From Corvus cornix cornix (lineage: Eukaryota; Chordata; Aves; Passeriformes; Corvidae): DNA of 64,000 nucleotides. The notes under the pieces are model-generated. The model saw nothing but the letters and a program-made list of their open reading frames with translations. It had not been told where the DNA came from and did no database searches. The stretch covers positions 72,258,326 to 72,322,325 of the forward strand of contig NC_046334.1 of assembly GCF_000738735.6 (NCBI RefSeq), given 5' to 3'. Positions 12,301-27,300 of this stretch are shown in pieces; the stretch's first letter is position 1, and every line of letters begins with the position of its first letter. Both the position numbers and the translations under genes were made by a program.

Positions 12301-15300
12301 GACCCTCCCTGCTTGCACAGCTCCCACCAGAGGCAGCTGGGGCTCAGCAGCCTCCACAAAACCCCCTCCCCGCCCCGCTTTCCCCTCTCCTCGAGTGATT
12401 TAGCATCAGTTAATCATTTAGGAGGAAATAATTGACCCTGACATACAGAGAGTGGCTCTTTCTGGGTTCTGTGTCCCCAAAGCCATGCACAGCTGTACCT
12501 TAACCCCAGGAAAGGCAGACTGAGGAGGGGAAAAAGAAAATAATTTTCTGTCCCTGCCTGTTTTCAGCACCTCCATCGAGGCTGAAATGTCCTGGGTAGG
12601 GAAGCTGGGAAAAGCCCTGGCTGTGGAGAGGGATGGGGAGGGAATGAGGAGAGAAATCCCTTTATCCTGCTGGGGAAGCCAAGGGGTCACGGGGAAACCC
12701 CCACGGACTCAGGGTGCAAACACAGCGGGTGGCTTCAGCTCCAAGAACTTCTCCTCATCCACAGGTGGGGGTTCCATCCTGGAACTTCTCCCCGCCCGCT
12801 TCAGGATGAGCTGGGATAACAACGGGCAGCCCTCTCTGGATAGCACCACAAGGGAGACCCAAAAAAACCCCACACAGGACCTGGATTTGCCAGAAAATCC
12901 AACCCTGATGTGCACCCACAGCTCCTCAGCCAGCCCTGGCGCCTCTGGAGACCCCAACCTCCATGGGAATCCTAAATCTGCTCCACAGATGAACAGCAGC
13001 ACAGCTCACTTGGCCCATTTTTACCCAGATTTCCCCCCAGATTTTCTGCCAAGCCCAGGAGACTGCACTGGAATTAACTGGGAGTGAAAAATCAGTTCCC
13101 AAGGGATCTGGGAATGCGGGGAGGAAGGTACAGCACAGGCACAAACCTTCCCAAGGAACTGTCAAACTATTTGCAAAAGACTGGAGACAAGAAAGCTCTT
13201 GACTAGACAGGAAGGAGAAAATGAAGACATCAAAATATATAAATATATATAAAAAAAAATCAGGCTCTTTGGTGGCAGAGTGTTCTCTGCATTTACATTT
13301 CCATGGGAAGGCAAAACAGCAACTGGCAAAGGGAATGAGGGAGGACAGGAAAAAGGGAAAAAGCAGCAGTAGTTGGAAATAATAAAGAAAATGGAAAATA
13401 TTAAAGAACTGTATTACCTGTTTGATTTTTTGAGCTCCCCACAGCTGGAGAAATAAAAGAGAACATTAAATGTTAAAATAAGCCAGTGTAGTTTTATCCC
13501 AAATCCCAAATATTCATCTTTTAGCTGCTGTGATAAACAAACACAAGGGATTGGGACAAAAACCTCATTTCCTGAGCTCTCCAGGATGGATTTAAAGATG
13601 CTTTACACACCTGAGCTCCTTCACAGCTGCGTGGGCAGCGAGGCCAGCAAGAGACAATATTGAACTTATATTAAATGGCAAAAAGAACAACAAGAGCCAG
13701 ACTTCAGAGCTTTACAAATCCCAAATTCTCTGCTGCACAGAGACCTCAAGGTAAATTTAGCACAGCCTCTCCCTGGATGAGCTTCCTGCGGAAATCCAGC
13801 CTCGCTGGGGAACAAAGGTGGAGCGAGGCCTGCAGGGAGCACAGGGAGCTCTTCAAGCAAACCCTGGGTTTAGAGTAAATAGAATAAACAACCACGAGTT
13901 GGCGCTTTTAAATGCACCCAAAAAATGCTCATGGAGAGGAAAAATCTCATTTGAAACTCTCACTGTTGCCTCCTGACAGCTTCCAAACACCCAAATCTGG
14001 CTCAGAGCGTGGAGAGGGATGAGCACTGAGGAGGAAACATCCTCTGAGAGGTGCAGGTGGGGATGAGGAGGAGACACCAAGCCCCAGAGGTGCTCTGGCA
14101 CAGCCCCAGCCCCATGGTTTGCCCTTCCTTCTCAGAGGCAGAGGGGTTTCCTGCACAAATGACACCAAAATCCAAATTCTAACCTCCAAACCAACCAAAT
14201 GCTGATGTGCATCATTCCAGAGATGGATGGAAAACCAGGACTCTGAAATATCCCTGGGTTTTGCTGTTAAAAACTCGTGTTCAGCCCCAGCCTGGGTCAG
14301 CCCCAAGGCCCCAGCGCCGGGACTGCGGCACCCCTGCCTGGGTTTGTTCTTCCCTCAGGTACTTGGAACCATAAATCCACCCTTTAACCTCCGTTTCGAT
14401 TTAAAAAACACAGATTTGCTGCGAGCCAGGAGCCTGGCTGCTTCCCTGGCAAGGCTCCTTTGCCAATCTCTCCCCACCCTCGTGGCTCTTTTACTTCTTT
14501 CCAATTTGTCAACATCCTCTTGAGTGGAGACCGCCAGGAACCAGGGGAATTATTCCAAGGGAGTTGTGCCGGAGCCAATCCCGGGGCACGAGAACCTGGG
14601 GAGTTCTGCTCCTGCTGCTGCTGAGTCCCAGCATGGTGATGGCTCTTTTTGGCTCACGATCACCCCACCAAAACCCCGCCGGGTGCTGGGGTGCACCTGC
14701 AAATCAGCACTCACCCTGCTGAGTTCATCATCGTCAGGCTGTTAATTAAGCCTCATCCCTCACCCCAGGTTTATTGCCACTCCCAAATATAAATCCATTA
14801 AAATTCTGTTGGGATAAGGTGATTGCTCTGCTCTAAACGGCATCAATTGGCCCATTGATACCAACAGCCCCAGATTTCACTCCCAATTCATCCCACACTC
14901 CAAAATCGAGTTCTGTGATGAGCTCCACTGCTTGTGATGAGGAATTGAAGCTCTAAATGTCACATATCCACAGGAGTTTTCCTGAGGAAAAATTCCCTTT
15001 ATAAGGAAAATCATTATTCCCCCTTTTCCAGGTGGAAAACAGAGGTTGGGGGACACAAAGGACAATCCCTGTGGGTGGTACAGACCAGGTGGGTCTAAAT
15101 CCCAAAATCCGAAGGGAAGGAGGCTCCGTGCCCAGACAGTCACCAGGTCCTTACCTGCCTACCAGCCGGAGAAGTTCCATGGGGTGAGGGTGGAATTCCT
15201 TGGGCTCCAGGTGACCTCCCAGCACATCCCAGTGACCCCACAGCTGCCCAGATCTCCTTTATCCCGGGTGGGAAACAGAACTGCGGGATTTTCCTCTCCA

Positions 15301-18300
15301 ACTGCCGGCACTGACACCAGCAAAAAGGAAGAGGGATGGTTTCTGAGCCAGCACGAGGGCTTTTTTGGTCAAATTCTCTAATTTCATTAATTGATCCCAA
15401 TATTTATGCCTTTCCCTGCTGCAGTGCAAATATTGTTAGAACATGCGATTTCATTACTTCTCCCAAAGAGACTTCACAAGATGCACCTGATGAGTCACCT
15501 CAAGATTCTGCCAGCTCATTTTCACTTCTTTCTCCTCTAATTCCCTTTCTGTCTGCAGCGTTTTCCAGCAGCTCCAGCTCCCTGACGAGTCCTGCCAGCC
15601 CGGGGCTCCTCTGGGAGAGGAGTCTCTGTTTGTGCTGGGGTTTCATTCCCGCCCTCTCCGGCCGTCCTGGAGGAACAGCCACGTTTCCATCTCATCCACA
15701 GCACTGGGAAACTGGGGAATCTACTCTGGAGCACAGGGAACGACTCCAGATTCATGCTCGGTTTTAGATTTAAGCCCAGGATTGCTGAATATGATGAGCC
15801 TGGATCAGGAGGGTCTCTGGGATGGAGGATTTCCCTTGGATGGCTCAAAGCTCCACAGGGGCTTTGCCTCACTCGAATTTGGGTGCTCAAGGGTGGGATG
15901 ACACCAGGGAAGTGTTATCCCGATATTCCACTCTCCACCTGCATCCCAAGCAGGCAGGAATGGACACTTTTCTCCAGCCTGTGGCCACTGCAACTTTCCC
16001 TTGGTCAGATCAGGGGGAAGACCTCATGGGACAGATCAGGCTCTGCTTCCTGGAGAGGTCCTTCATGGATGGGGAGGAATCAGCTCCAGGCTGTTCCCAA
16101 GTGGTCTCAGATCCAGCATTTCAGGGCACTGGACTTGTGGATGAGATTTCCAATTGTCTTTTCCAGGATTCTGACTTTTCTACAGATTTTTTGAGGAAGA
16201 ATCACCACTTTTGTCACCATCTGTAGCAGAGTCCTACAGCCCTGAGCTTGGGGCTCCCAGTCTGGGAAGGACCTGGAGCTGCTGGAGCGAGTCCAGAGGG
16301 AGCACCAGGATGGTCAGAGGGATGGAGCAGCTCTGCTGGGAGGAAAGAGTTGGGATTGCTCAGCCTGGAGAGGAGAAGCTTTGGGGTGACCTCACTGTGG
16401 CCTTGCAGGACCTGAAGGGGCCAACAAGGAAGATGGAGAGAAACTTTTCACAAGGGCTGGAGGGACAGGACACAGGGAATGGCTTCCCAGTGCCAGAGGG
16501 CAGGGATGGGTGGGAGATTGGGAAGGAATTGCTGGCTGGGAGGGTGGCGAGGCCCTGGAATGGAATTGCCAGAGCAGCTGGGGCTGCCCCTGGATCCCTG
16601 GCAGTGCCCAAGGCCAGGCTGGACATTGGGGCTTGGAGCAGCCTGGGACAGTGGGAGGTGTCCCTGCCCTGGCAGGGGTGGCACTGGATGGGATTTAAGG
16701 TCCCTTCCCACCCAAACCATTCCAGGACTCTGGGATTTTATGAACTCAGGAGCTGAATTCAGTTTTCCAGAAACATCACCTGCTCGTGGTATTTGAGGCA
16801 GGGGATCAAAGACCACCAGGATCTGAAGAGAACCAAAGCTGTGGTAAGGAGATGGAGACTGGAATAAATCTTGGGAAGAGATGTGATCTTTGCTTGTCAG
16901 GACAGTCATTAGCAATCCTTATTTAGCAGCAGAATTGCAGCTTAGAGATAGTTTAAAAAAAAAAAAAAGAATTTATTTAAAGACTCCATCCAGCCCCAAT
17001 CTCTTCACCAACACCTGTCACTATAAACACAGCACGAAGGGTTCCAGTTCCCCTCAATGGATGAGCCTCCTCCTATTAAACACAGGAACACTTCGCAGTC
17101 CTGGACTCAGAGACGGGAATTCATTTGTCACCCCCATCACAAAAAACTTCTGCCTCATTTCTAATCCAAATCAATCCTCCTTCTGCTTAAAACCACCTGG
17201 TGCCACCACGTAAGGACTGATCCTACATCCATGGGTGCCTGCTCTGGCTGTGCCACGCTGGGAATAACTCCCTGGAGAAAAGCCCTTATTGATTAATCAC
17301 TCAGTAATCACTCATAATGACAAGGCACAATTATAGACACAGAACTAATTAGGCGTCACAGGGGAGATGAGCCCAGCGCGGAGGAGAAAAGCCAGAGGTC
17401 TGAGTCCTTCAGTGGGGTCTGCCTGGCTTAGACTTTGCACCATTACACAGCAAAACCCCCTAAGTAAGGACAGGGCTGAAGAGGAAATCAATGAAAAATG
17501 AGTATTTTTAGTTAATTTCTTTCATCTGTCCAGTCAGTTTCATTTCAAAGTCTGTTCCTCCCCTTCCTGCTCCACCAGAGATGTTCTCACCTTCCACCAG
17601 GCCCCGCCTGCACCCAGGAAATGTGGATTTTAACGAGGTAACAGCCTGGAGTTTGCACCCCGTCAGGAACTGCCAGTGGTTTCACACTCTGGGGGTTGTG
17701 AGGTTTATTAAAGCACAGCTCGGATCATCCAGCCCACACTGAATTCCAAATATTGGGTGGTGCAGAATGTGGGATGCAGCAAAGCTCCTCCTGGAGCACA
17801 ACAAACTCCCTTCCTGCACCCTTGGGAGGGACAGCCTCCAATCCAGATGTGCTTTCCCAATAGTCCCAGTCGTTTAAATGATCGAAATGAGGGGGGCAAA
17901 AAATTTCCCAACTATAGCTGCTCACAGATATGGGATCTGCTGTCGGGCTGTCCTGATAAACCTGGAAAACGAGATAACACCACCTTATGTCTCTTCTAGC
18001 TCCTCAGAGGAAATCTCCCCACCAGAGCTTTTACAACCCCGCTCCTAAAATCTTCCCATTAGAAAGGTTTTGGTTCTTCGGGACACAAAGCTCAGCTGAG
18101 CCCAGGAGGGGGGCAGATCACAAAGGGATCTGTTCATTTTCTGCCCCCTGACACTGAAATGAGTCAGCACAGGAGGCACCTGAAGCTCTTCTGGGATGCC
18201 AAGGGAGAACTCCTTTGCCATTCAAAGCATCGTTGAGTCATTGAGAAGAATCAGAGAATCAGGGAATTGTTTGGGTTGGAAAAGACTTTTAAGACCATCA

Positions 18301-21300
18301 AGCCCAACCATCCGCAGCACTGCCCAGGCCACCACTGCCCGTGTCCCCAAGTGCCACATCCGCAGGGCTTTGAAATCCCTCCAGGGATGGGGACTCCACC
18401 CCTGCCCTGGGCAGCTGTGCCAGGCCTGGACAGCCCTTTCCAGGAAGGAATATTCCCAATATCCACCCTGAGCCTGCCCTGGCCCAGCTTGAGGCCGTTC
18501 CCTCTCCTCCTGTCCCTGTTCCCTGCCAGCAGAGCCCGACCCCCCCGGCTGCCCCCTCCTGTCAGGGACTTGTGCAGAGCCACAAGGTCCCCCCTGAGCC
18601 TCCTTTGCTCCAGCCTGAGCCCCTTTCCAGCTCTCTCAGGAATTCTCCAGCCCCTTCCCAGCCCCGTTCCCTTCCCTGGACAGCTCCAGCCCCTCAGGGT
18701 CCCTCCAGAGCTGCCCCCAGCACTGGAGGTGCCCCAGCAGTGCCAGCCCAGGGGATGGGCACTGCCCTGGCCCTGCTGATTCCCAGCCCCAGGAGCTGCT
18801 GCCAGATCCCAAACCAAGTGTAGGTGGAACCAGAATCGAGTCCCCACGGATAAAATAAGGCAGCACTGAAATAACACCGTGCAGCCTCCCAGCACTCAAT
18901 AAACATTAACTAATTAATCCTCCCAGCACTCTCCTGGAAAGACTTCAGCAGAGTGAGAATCACTCACTGAAAACCATCATTGCACCAGGACTGGAGAAGG
19001 ACTTGGATACATCTGGAATCATGGAATAGTTTGGGTTGGATGGGAACCTTAGCAGTGTCCAACCCTGCCTGGGCAGCCAGGCTCCCTAATCCAGCTAAGG
19101 CTGCTCCAGATCAGATTTGTTTCATCTCATTTTAGCCACACCAAGCTCGCCAATCTAATCTGCTCTGTAATCTGGAGGTGATTTGGGATAAACTCCCTAA
19201 ATCCCGCGCTGATGAGCTGAAACAAAGCCGGTGTGTGACTGAGGAGGAGCAGCAGGAGCAGCAGTCGGGGAGCAGGGAGGTTTGAGGTGCAATTACTGCT
19301 CCTTCCGTGCCTTTGTCCTCTGACGGGCTGAAATGAGGCCTAAAATCCGCTCATTTTAGTGCCACCGAGAATACTCAGACTGCAGAGGGTGGAAAATCCA
19401 AGCGCAGCCCTCGGCCCAGCAAAGGGGCACTTTCCTGCCGAGAAAAGGCAGCAGCAGGACAGCGATACATCCCCGTTCTATCGCGTCCTGCAGGAGACCA
19501 GAGCGGGGAAAAATTACAGTTTACTGCAAATGGACCTCTTCGCTCTTCATCAACACCGTTAGGAAAAGCCATTATTCCCCAAAAGGGCGGCTCTTTAGTC
19601 CCTGATGGATTCATTGTTCGCTGCTGTGTCTGGGGCAGCGTGCGCGGCTCTCCCCGCTGCTAACCTGATTGAGGCAAGAGCACAGCAATAAATACGTGCC
19701 CATTAGGCTGCTGAGCCTCTTTTCACTCCACCGATCCTAATGGGGGAGAAGTGAAACAGTTTCGAAACAGCGAGTTGCCAGGAGTGCGTTTGGAAGGGCT
19801 GAGGAGTGAGAAGTCACAAGTGACACAGCACGGCTCGGCTCCGCCAACGCGCACCAAGGGCTGGCTGGAGCACGGCACATGTCTGGCTCCGAGCGACCAT
19901 CCACCCAGCTGCCTTTTCCACATCGGGCACTTCTTTTTAAATTTTATTTCCTCCCCCTGACGCTCAGGGGTGAAGCTTTCAGGGTGGAGCTGAGGGGACA
20001 AAAGCAGTAGCTGAGCTGGGTCGCTGCTCCGGTTTGCTCACAAGTAAGATGTTCTTGCATTTTGGCAGGAGGTGCAGGTAAACACCCAGCCAAATGAACA
20101 GGCAGAACTCCAGCAGGAAATCCGGGGAGCTGTGCTGGACTAGGTGACCTCCCCAGGTCCTCTCCAGCCTGAGCCACCCTATGATCCTACAGCAAAGAGG
20201 GAGACATGGATCAAAAATCCTAAACCCTGGTGTCTCGCAGCTGCAAGGCTTTCAGTCAGCAAAGATCCGCAGCTCAGGATGTTTATTCCTGGTTTTGTGA
20301 TCCCTGGATTAATTTCCAGCCTCCACCTCAGGTTTCTCTCCCCTTCAGCAGCTCGGGCTGGTTCCTGTTATGGCACCGCAGCCCCTGATGCCCCTGTGCA
20401 TCCCATCCCTCACACTGCGCAGACAACAGGGACAATAAGGGGAGTCAGAGGCAAAAAACGAGCATTTTGGGAGAGGGGGAAGGGAGCTCGAGTTTTTATT
20501 AAGCTCAGCTCCCTGAACACCCAGCTGTGCCAGTGCAAGGCTCGGGGAGGTGGGAACACATGGCCGGGAGAAGGAGGCAGAGCCGTGGCACTGCTGACGC
20601 TGCCATGGCTTCACACCTCCCCTTCCAATAGTCTGGGCACAGAGCAAACCTGTGCCAGTTCAGATCTGAACTTCAGGGAATGAGACATTTAACAGGCAGC
20701 ACCTTCATTCTGCTTGAGGACAGCGGCGGCTCTGTGAGACTGAGGGCCCGAGGGCTGCGTTTAATTAATTATCTACGTTTTTAAACCTCTTATTGGCATT
20801 AAAAATCAGAACCTTGCACGGGAAAAGCATCACTCCCCCTGCAGAGTCTCCCCCCCCCCGAGACAGTGCTGCTGTTCTGTGGCTCTTTGCCTCTCTCTGC
20901 TGGCAGGAGCACAGGGAGGAGCCGAGGTGCCAGCCCGGGACGGGCCGCGGGGACAGCGGGGACAGCGGGCAGGGACGGCAGCATGAGGAGCCTTCACCGC
21001 TGCACTCCTCGGACCGTGCCCTACTGCTTGTTCAGGTACTACATTTTTAGGATAGAATGGTAGGAACCTACAAATGGGGGAAATCAGGGCTCTGATCCCA
21101 ATTTCCAGCAGCATTCCAGCATCCCGGGCTGCTGCTGGTCAGTATTTGGAGCACTCTGAGGAGCAGGGATATTAAACCAGGAGCTCAGCAGCTCTTCCTA
21201 CCCTGGTTTCTAAGGCCAAAATTCAGCGTGCAAGGGAACGGAAATGCAGTTCAGGCATGGAATGACTGCAGGGAATTCTAGCTAGGAAAATGGAAGTATT

Positions 21301-24300
21301 TTGGGGGAAGAAGTGATGAACAAACCTGAAGTTCACCATGAAGTACCCCCAGTGCCAATACCCAACTGCACATCTCCCAAGGCAGATCTTTGGTGCCCAA
21401 ACCCTCAGCACATCCAAGTTCCCCAGCCTTGGACAGGGTTTTCCTGGAGCCAAAAAATCCCCCAGGAGAAGCAGCTGTGCCATGAAGAGGAGGGATTTCA
21501 GTCCCTCTGGAGCTGATAGCCACCGAGTGCTGCTTCCCTCAACTTTTACCACTGCTGCCATGCCAGCACCAATCTGTTCCCCCAATCTGTGCTGGGCTCT
21601 TGGACAGGGTGGGAGAGGGACTCACACACACAGAGGACACAGATGCAACCCCACAAATTAGTGGGAGAAGCTGAGGATAAAGGACAAAAGCCACATCATT
21701 ATGCCCCGCAGTTGGTACAGCCTTTTGGTTTGAGGTGAAACCTCAGCATCAACATTCCCAAAACAGGGAAAATGTCCGTGTTTCAGCAAGCTGGCTCTCC
21801 ATCCTTGTTTACCAGGCTGGTATTTTCCAGCCCTGGCTTTCAGGGGAGAAACCATTCCCTCAAATGAAACCTTTTCCCTCCAGCGGAGATTCCCTCCAGG
21901 AGGCAGTTTGGGGAATTGCCTGCCCTGTCTGGAATTGGAATTGGATATGTTACAGTCTCTACCTTCTGCTGCAAATTGGCTCCCAGAGCCCTCGTGTGTG
22001 TCATTTGCACCTTCCCACTCGCAGCAGCCACCAGAGCTCCATGGGGACGGATCCTGCCAGTCCTGGGAGCAGCCACGGAGCCGGCGTTGGAATGGCCCTG
22101 GGACAGGGACCCTCAGCGCAGGGTGGGACCCTCGGCATGGGGACCCTCAGCATGGGGACCTTCCTTCAGCACAGGGACCTCAGCACAGGGTGGGACCCTC
22201 ACACAGGGAGGGACCCACAGCACATCCCAATCCCAGTCCCTGAGGAATTCTGGCTGCAAAGGTTGCTGAGGTACCATGAGACCACTTAAATGAGCACCCT
22301 GAGCTAGTGGGAGGTGTCCAGGCCCATGGCAGGGGGTGGGACTGGATGTTCCTTACGGCCCCTTCCAGCCCAAACCAGTCTGGGATTCTGGGATTCCATG
22401 GTTACATGAGGAGCACAAAATGCAAACAATGAGGGAATCTTTACAGAAGGGCAATAACAGGGCCAGGAGCTGCTCCAGGGCTGGAGCCCCTCTGCTCTGG
22501 ATCAGGCTGGGAGAGCTGGGAATGTTCCCTTGGAGAAGGGAAGGAGCCAGGGAGAGCTGCGAGCCCCTTGCAGGGCCTAAAGGGGCTCCAGGAGAGCTGC
22601 AGAGGGACTGGGGCCAAGGGCTGGAGGGCCAGGAGGCAGGGAATGGCTTCCCAGTGGGAAAGGGGAGCTTGGGCTGGGATGTTGGGAAGGAATTGCTGGG
22701 AATGGAATTGCCAGAGCAGCTGGGGCTGCCCCTGGATCCCTGGCAGTGCCCAAGGCCAGGCTGGACACTGGGGCTTGGAGCAGCCTGGGATGGTGGGAAG
22801 TATCCTGCCCATGGATGGGGTGGGATGGGATTTAAGGTCCCTTCCAGCTCTTTCCAAACCATTCCATGATTCCATGAGTGCAATTCCTACAGAGCTGGAA
22901 AAGGGGAGACATAAATGACAACTGGACCAGTTTTTCCCTCCACATTTCCTTTCCCTCTTCACCTCCCCTCTAAGATCCCATTTTCCAGCTTCCCCTGGGA
23001 CAGGGGGATGAAAGGGGACACAGGGACCAGCAGGTGCCACAGCAGCACCTCCACCTCACCCTCTGCAGGAGCCCCAGGAGGACAAACAGAACCCACCAGT
23101 TCTCCTGGGCTTTTCACAGTAAAAATTCTAAATTCCTAAAATTTCCCAACCCTGCTAAGAAGCCGCTGTTCCTGCCACCAAAATGCTTCTGGATCCATGG
23201 AGTTCCATCACCCAAACTGCCCCCCCACGAGACCAAACCTCCCCAAGGCCCTTAGGGGGTTTCTCCTCCAAGCATCTTCTCTAATCCTCCTCAGATATTT
23301 CACCCAAATGACCAAGAGAGCAGAAGAACACCCCAAACAGGGGCATTAGCAAGGTCACCTTTTCATTTCGAGAAAAAATAGGAAATCCTAGGAGCCTGTT
23401 GGGGGTTAATGACAGCGTGGGGTATTCCCACTGCACAGAACATTTGGGGTTGGGGGAACTTTAACAAGCATTCAGCTGCATATTTAATAAAAAGCAAGCC
23501 TGGCTTTCAAATATTTCAATAAAAACTCAAGGAAATAAGCTCAGCTGAAGAAATGGAGACTGGAGTGTGTTTTCCTGCTCCACTGAATAAATACTGATCA
23601 AGCAGCTCTTTCTCCTCTGTTTTGCTGACCACATAATTGATACACCCAGGACAAAAAATCCTGTTTTTAAAACATCTTTCTAATGTAGGAACAAACCCCA
23701 CAGTCCCCCTCGATAAGGAGCTCTCAGCAGTGCAGCAGCTATCGACAGGTGAGAGATCAATTCTTCATTTTTGTTAATGAGGCCCCAGAAATGGGTTTTT
23801 CCCACCTTGAGTTAATGGCCATTTTCCTGAGCAGTGAAATCCAGTTCAAGAGGAAGAACAGGAGCCTCTGGATGGGTGGGAGAGGCCTGGAAGGGGCAGA
23901 GCTGCAGGAGCTGGCACTGCCCCTGTCCAGTGTTCCAGCGTTTATTCTGGAAACTGGCTCGGAGGTGGTCCTGGGGAAGTGCTGAAAGCACACTCACGGC
24001 TCTTCAGAGGATTTTTATCTTTAGCTAGTCCGTAACCATTCCATTCCAGCTCATTTGGAAAAACCTGCCTGGGAAATGCAGCAGAGCAGGGCTGGTTCCA
24101 TGAGAACCCTGTCAAGAAGCTGCGTGTGGAGGAGCTGCTTGCTGTGACATAGCTCTAGGCTCTGTATTTTCCATTTCTCATGCGGCGAAACCATTTCAGC
24201 AGGCGCCAGGGACCGCGCCGAGCTGCCGGGAGGCTGCAGCTCCTGCCATCCTCGCCGAGAGCCACGGATTTCTGAATGAGGCAGAGCGCGGGGATTCGAG

Positions 24301-27300
24301 CTCTGTCAAACGCGGCTCCACCGGAGAGGCTCAGTCGGGAGCTTGGTGAAGCGCTCTGTCAAAACAACTCGTCTGCTTGATCTCCGAGCTGCCTCCTGAG
24401 GGGGGGAGCGTTGGCTTCCTGGAGAATTAATGCATTAAAACTCTGCCCAGGGCGTTGTTTTTAAAGCCTTCGAAGGTGAGCGCGACTCTCACGCTGATTA
24501 TGAAGCTCAGCCCGTTCAGACATTTCTTTGTGTGCCACGTCCAGTTCAAAGGGCAGCAGTTCTGAGGGGTCCGAGCAGCCAAACGGGAAGCAGCTCTTAA
24601 AGGAGATCAAGTCAATTCTCCCTTGAGATCACTGAAGTCCCGCCCAGCCTTTTTGATGAGCAATAACTGCAGTTTATCCTCTCTCAGACTCCGTGTTCCC
24701 AGGTCACCACTCCAACATCCACGCCTTGCCCACGGGGACACAAAGGGACCAGCTCAGATCCCAGCCAGAGAGGGGTAAAACCCCCCAAAATCAGAAATCA
24801 AATTACCTCTACCTGCTGGTGTCCTGCCACATGTGGCAACCTCACCAGTGCAGCAGAGGAGTGGGACACTCAGTTATAACACAGGACGCGGCTCAGTCCC
24901 GTATCCCAGCACCAATCCCTGTGCCACAAACCAGGCCCCTCTCCAGAGCTCCAGCGCTGCCCTCTCCCAAATTAGCACCAGAAAACTGCCAATTGTTACT
25001 GCCTCCAGCCAGAGCCCATCCTGCAGAGAGTGGTGCACAGAAAAGACAGGAAAACTGTCAGTCTCAGCTCCAGGAAAGCCAAAATGCACTTTCCAGGTGT
25101 CTTTGGATCAAATTTGGGGTGATAGCGATGGGAGTGAGAGGCTTGGGGTTGGGCTCTGCTCCCAGGGAACAGGGACAGGAGGAGAGGGAACGGCCTCAGG
25201 CTGGGCCAGGGCAGGCTCAGGGTGGATATTGGGAATATTCCTTCCTGGAAAGGGCTGTCCAGCCCTGGCACAGGGGGTGGAGTCCCCATCCCTGGAGGGA
25301 TTTAAAGCCCTGTGGATGTGGCACTTGGGGACACGGGGCAGTGCTGGCCTGGGCAGTGCTGGGGATGGTTGGGCTCTGTGATCTCAGAGGGCTTTTCCAG
25401 CCTCAGCAATTCCATGATTCTATTGCCCAAATTCCCTCCTGTTCAATCAGAACTAGGCAGCCACAGGAGCACAGAAGGACCGGGACCTGCTGCTCCAGGG
25501 ATCCCTCCCCAGCTCACCAAGGCAGCTCCAGTCACCCCATCACTGTGGTTGTTTGTGTCCCACGGCAGCCTGGGCTCCCCGAGGGTCACCTGCGTCCAGT
25601 CCCTCCCATCCCCACCCTTCTTACAGCGGCCATGGCATCCTGGGACAACATTCCAGTCCCACAGCCTGGGATCTGCCCATGGGATCCTGGAATGGGTTGG
25701 TTGGAGGGACCTTAAGGCTGTTCCACCCCTGCTGTGGGCAGGGACACCTTCCACTGTCCCAGGGTGCTCCAAGCCCCAGTGTCCAACCTGGCCCTGGACC
25801 CTGCCAGGGATGGAGGTGCTCACTCAGCCCTCGCTGGGGTTTGGTTTAATTAATGCAGTAATTGAACACAAGCAGCTCTTGCTGCAATCTCACCCAGGCT
25901 CCTGCAGGAGCAGAACCACACAGACCCCTCTGACATCACTGACACAGAGAGCGAAGGGAGCTGTGGCACAATTCCACCACAAACCCTGGTACTCTTACCC
26001 TGACGTGAGAACATTTCCCAGGAAAGGCCTTTTCCCATCGTTTCCCCTCCCCTCCTTCACCTGGATTCCCACTCAGAAGCTCCCAGCTCACACGGCCTCA
26101 CCCCCTGCACACGAGGCCGCTCTCCCCCACTGGAATTCTGAATGAACCCTGGGAAGAGCCTGGCTTTGTCACTCCAAAAAATGTAGGTCAAAAGTCTGCG
26201 TGGTTTGTCACAGAGAGTGGCTCGTGTGTCATCTGCCTCGGGCAGATGGAACTGAGTCACTGCTGCTGCATCACTCCTGATCCCTCCCTTCCCAGCCCCG
26301 GAGCTTTTGCCTCGCCATCAGATGCTGGTTGGAAGAATGCACTGACATCAGGGGAGCAGGAGGCCAATGCCTTGTGACAATTTCCCGTTTGTTTTTTGTG
26401 GAAGCTGTGCCTCTTCCCCAGCGCAGCACCCACCGCACCAGCTGCCCCTTTCCGAAGTGAAGAAATTCTAATTTCCTTCATTTATTCCAACACTTACCTC
26501 CTATATTTGCCTTTGACAAAAAGAAATTACCACTTGTGAACAGGGAAAAGAAATAAAAGAGGCTCTTTGACCTACAGGGTGTGGGGAAAAATTTCCCCAC
26601 CACTTCCATCCCTGTTTATTTGGGAGGTGCACTGGCCCTCTGGAATTGCTGCTGCTTGTATCCCCTCAGGCAGATCTGCTATCAATTCATCTTTACATGA
26701 CATTAAATCACACAGAACCGATTCACTCTGTGCTGGATGCACAAACACGACCATAAAAAAGCTCCTGGGTGGGTGTCATGGTCAGGAGTCTCCACATGGA
26801 CAGCAATGGGGAAGAGTTTGAGGGAACACCCACACAAAAAATGATGATTTTTGTTTCATGGCATGGATTGGGAGGTAAAAGACCCAAAAAGCAGCCTGAC
26901 TCCTCTACAATCCTCATCTCTGCTTCCACAAGTTCCATGTGCAGAGGAGTATGAGGAAAAAGTCCAGAAAATTGGACTGATGTGGTCTTGGAGAGCTCAC
27001 CCAGCCCATCCCTCTGTCCCAAAGCCCCAAAAATGACCCTTTCCTCAGGAACCCCCAAACCCTGCGAGGAGCTGCCCATCCATGGGGATCCCACGACCTC
27101 CTGCAGCCCCCATTCCAAGGGCAGGAACGCCCCGCTCCTGCTGCACAACTCCAGCACGAGGAGCACCTGGTGCAGCCCAAACAACACTCGTGTCCAGGCA
27201 GAAATGGAAATTACTGGAACAGGAACAGGGCAGGGGCTGAGGCCTCGCAGCTGCTGCTACAAGAACCCACAGGAGCGACAAAAAGCTTCCATCCAGCTAA

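Noticed and set aside
24693..25715. 340-codon plus-strand open frame
   Set aside because: Half of it is CR1 3' sequence (25140-25432) and the rest resembles no known domain; no splice or start context supports it.
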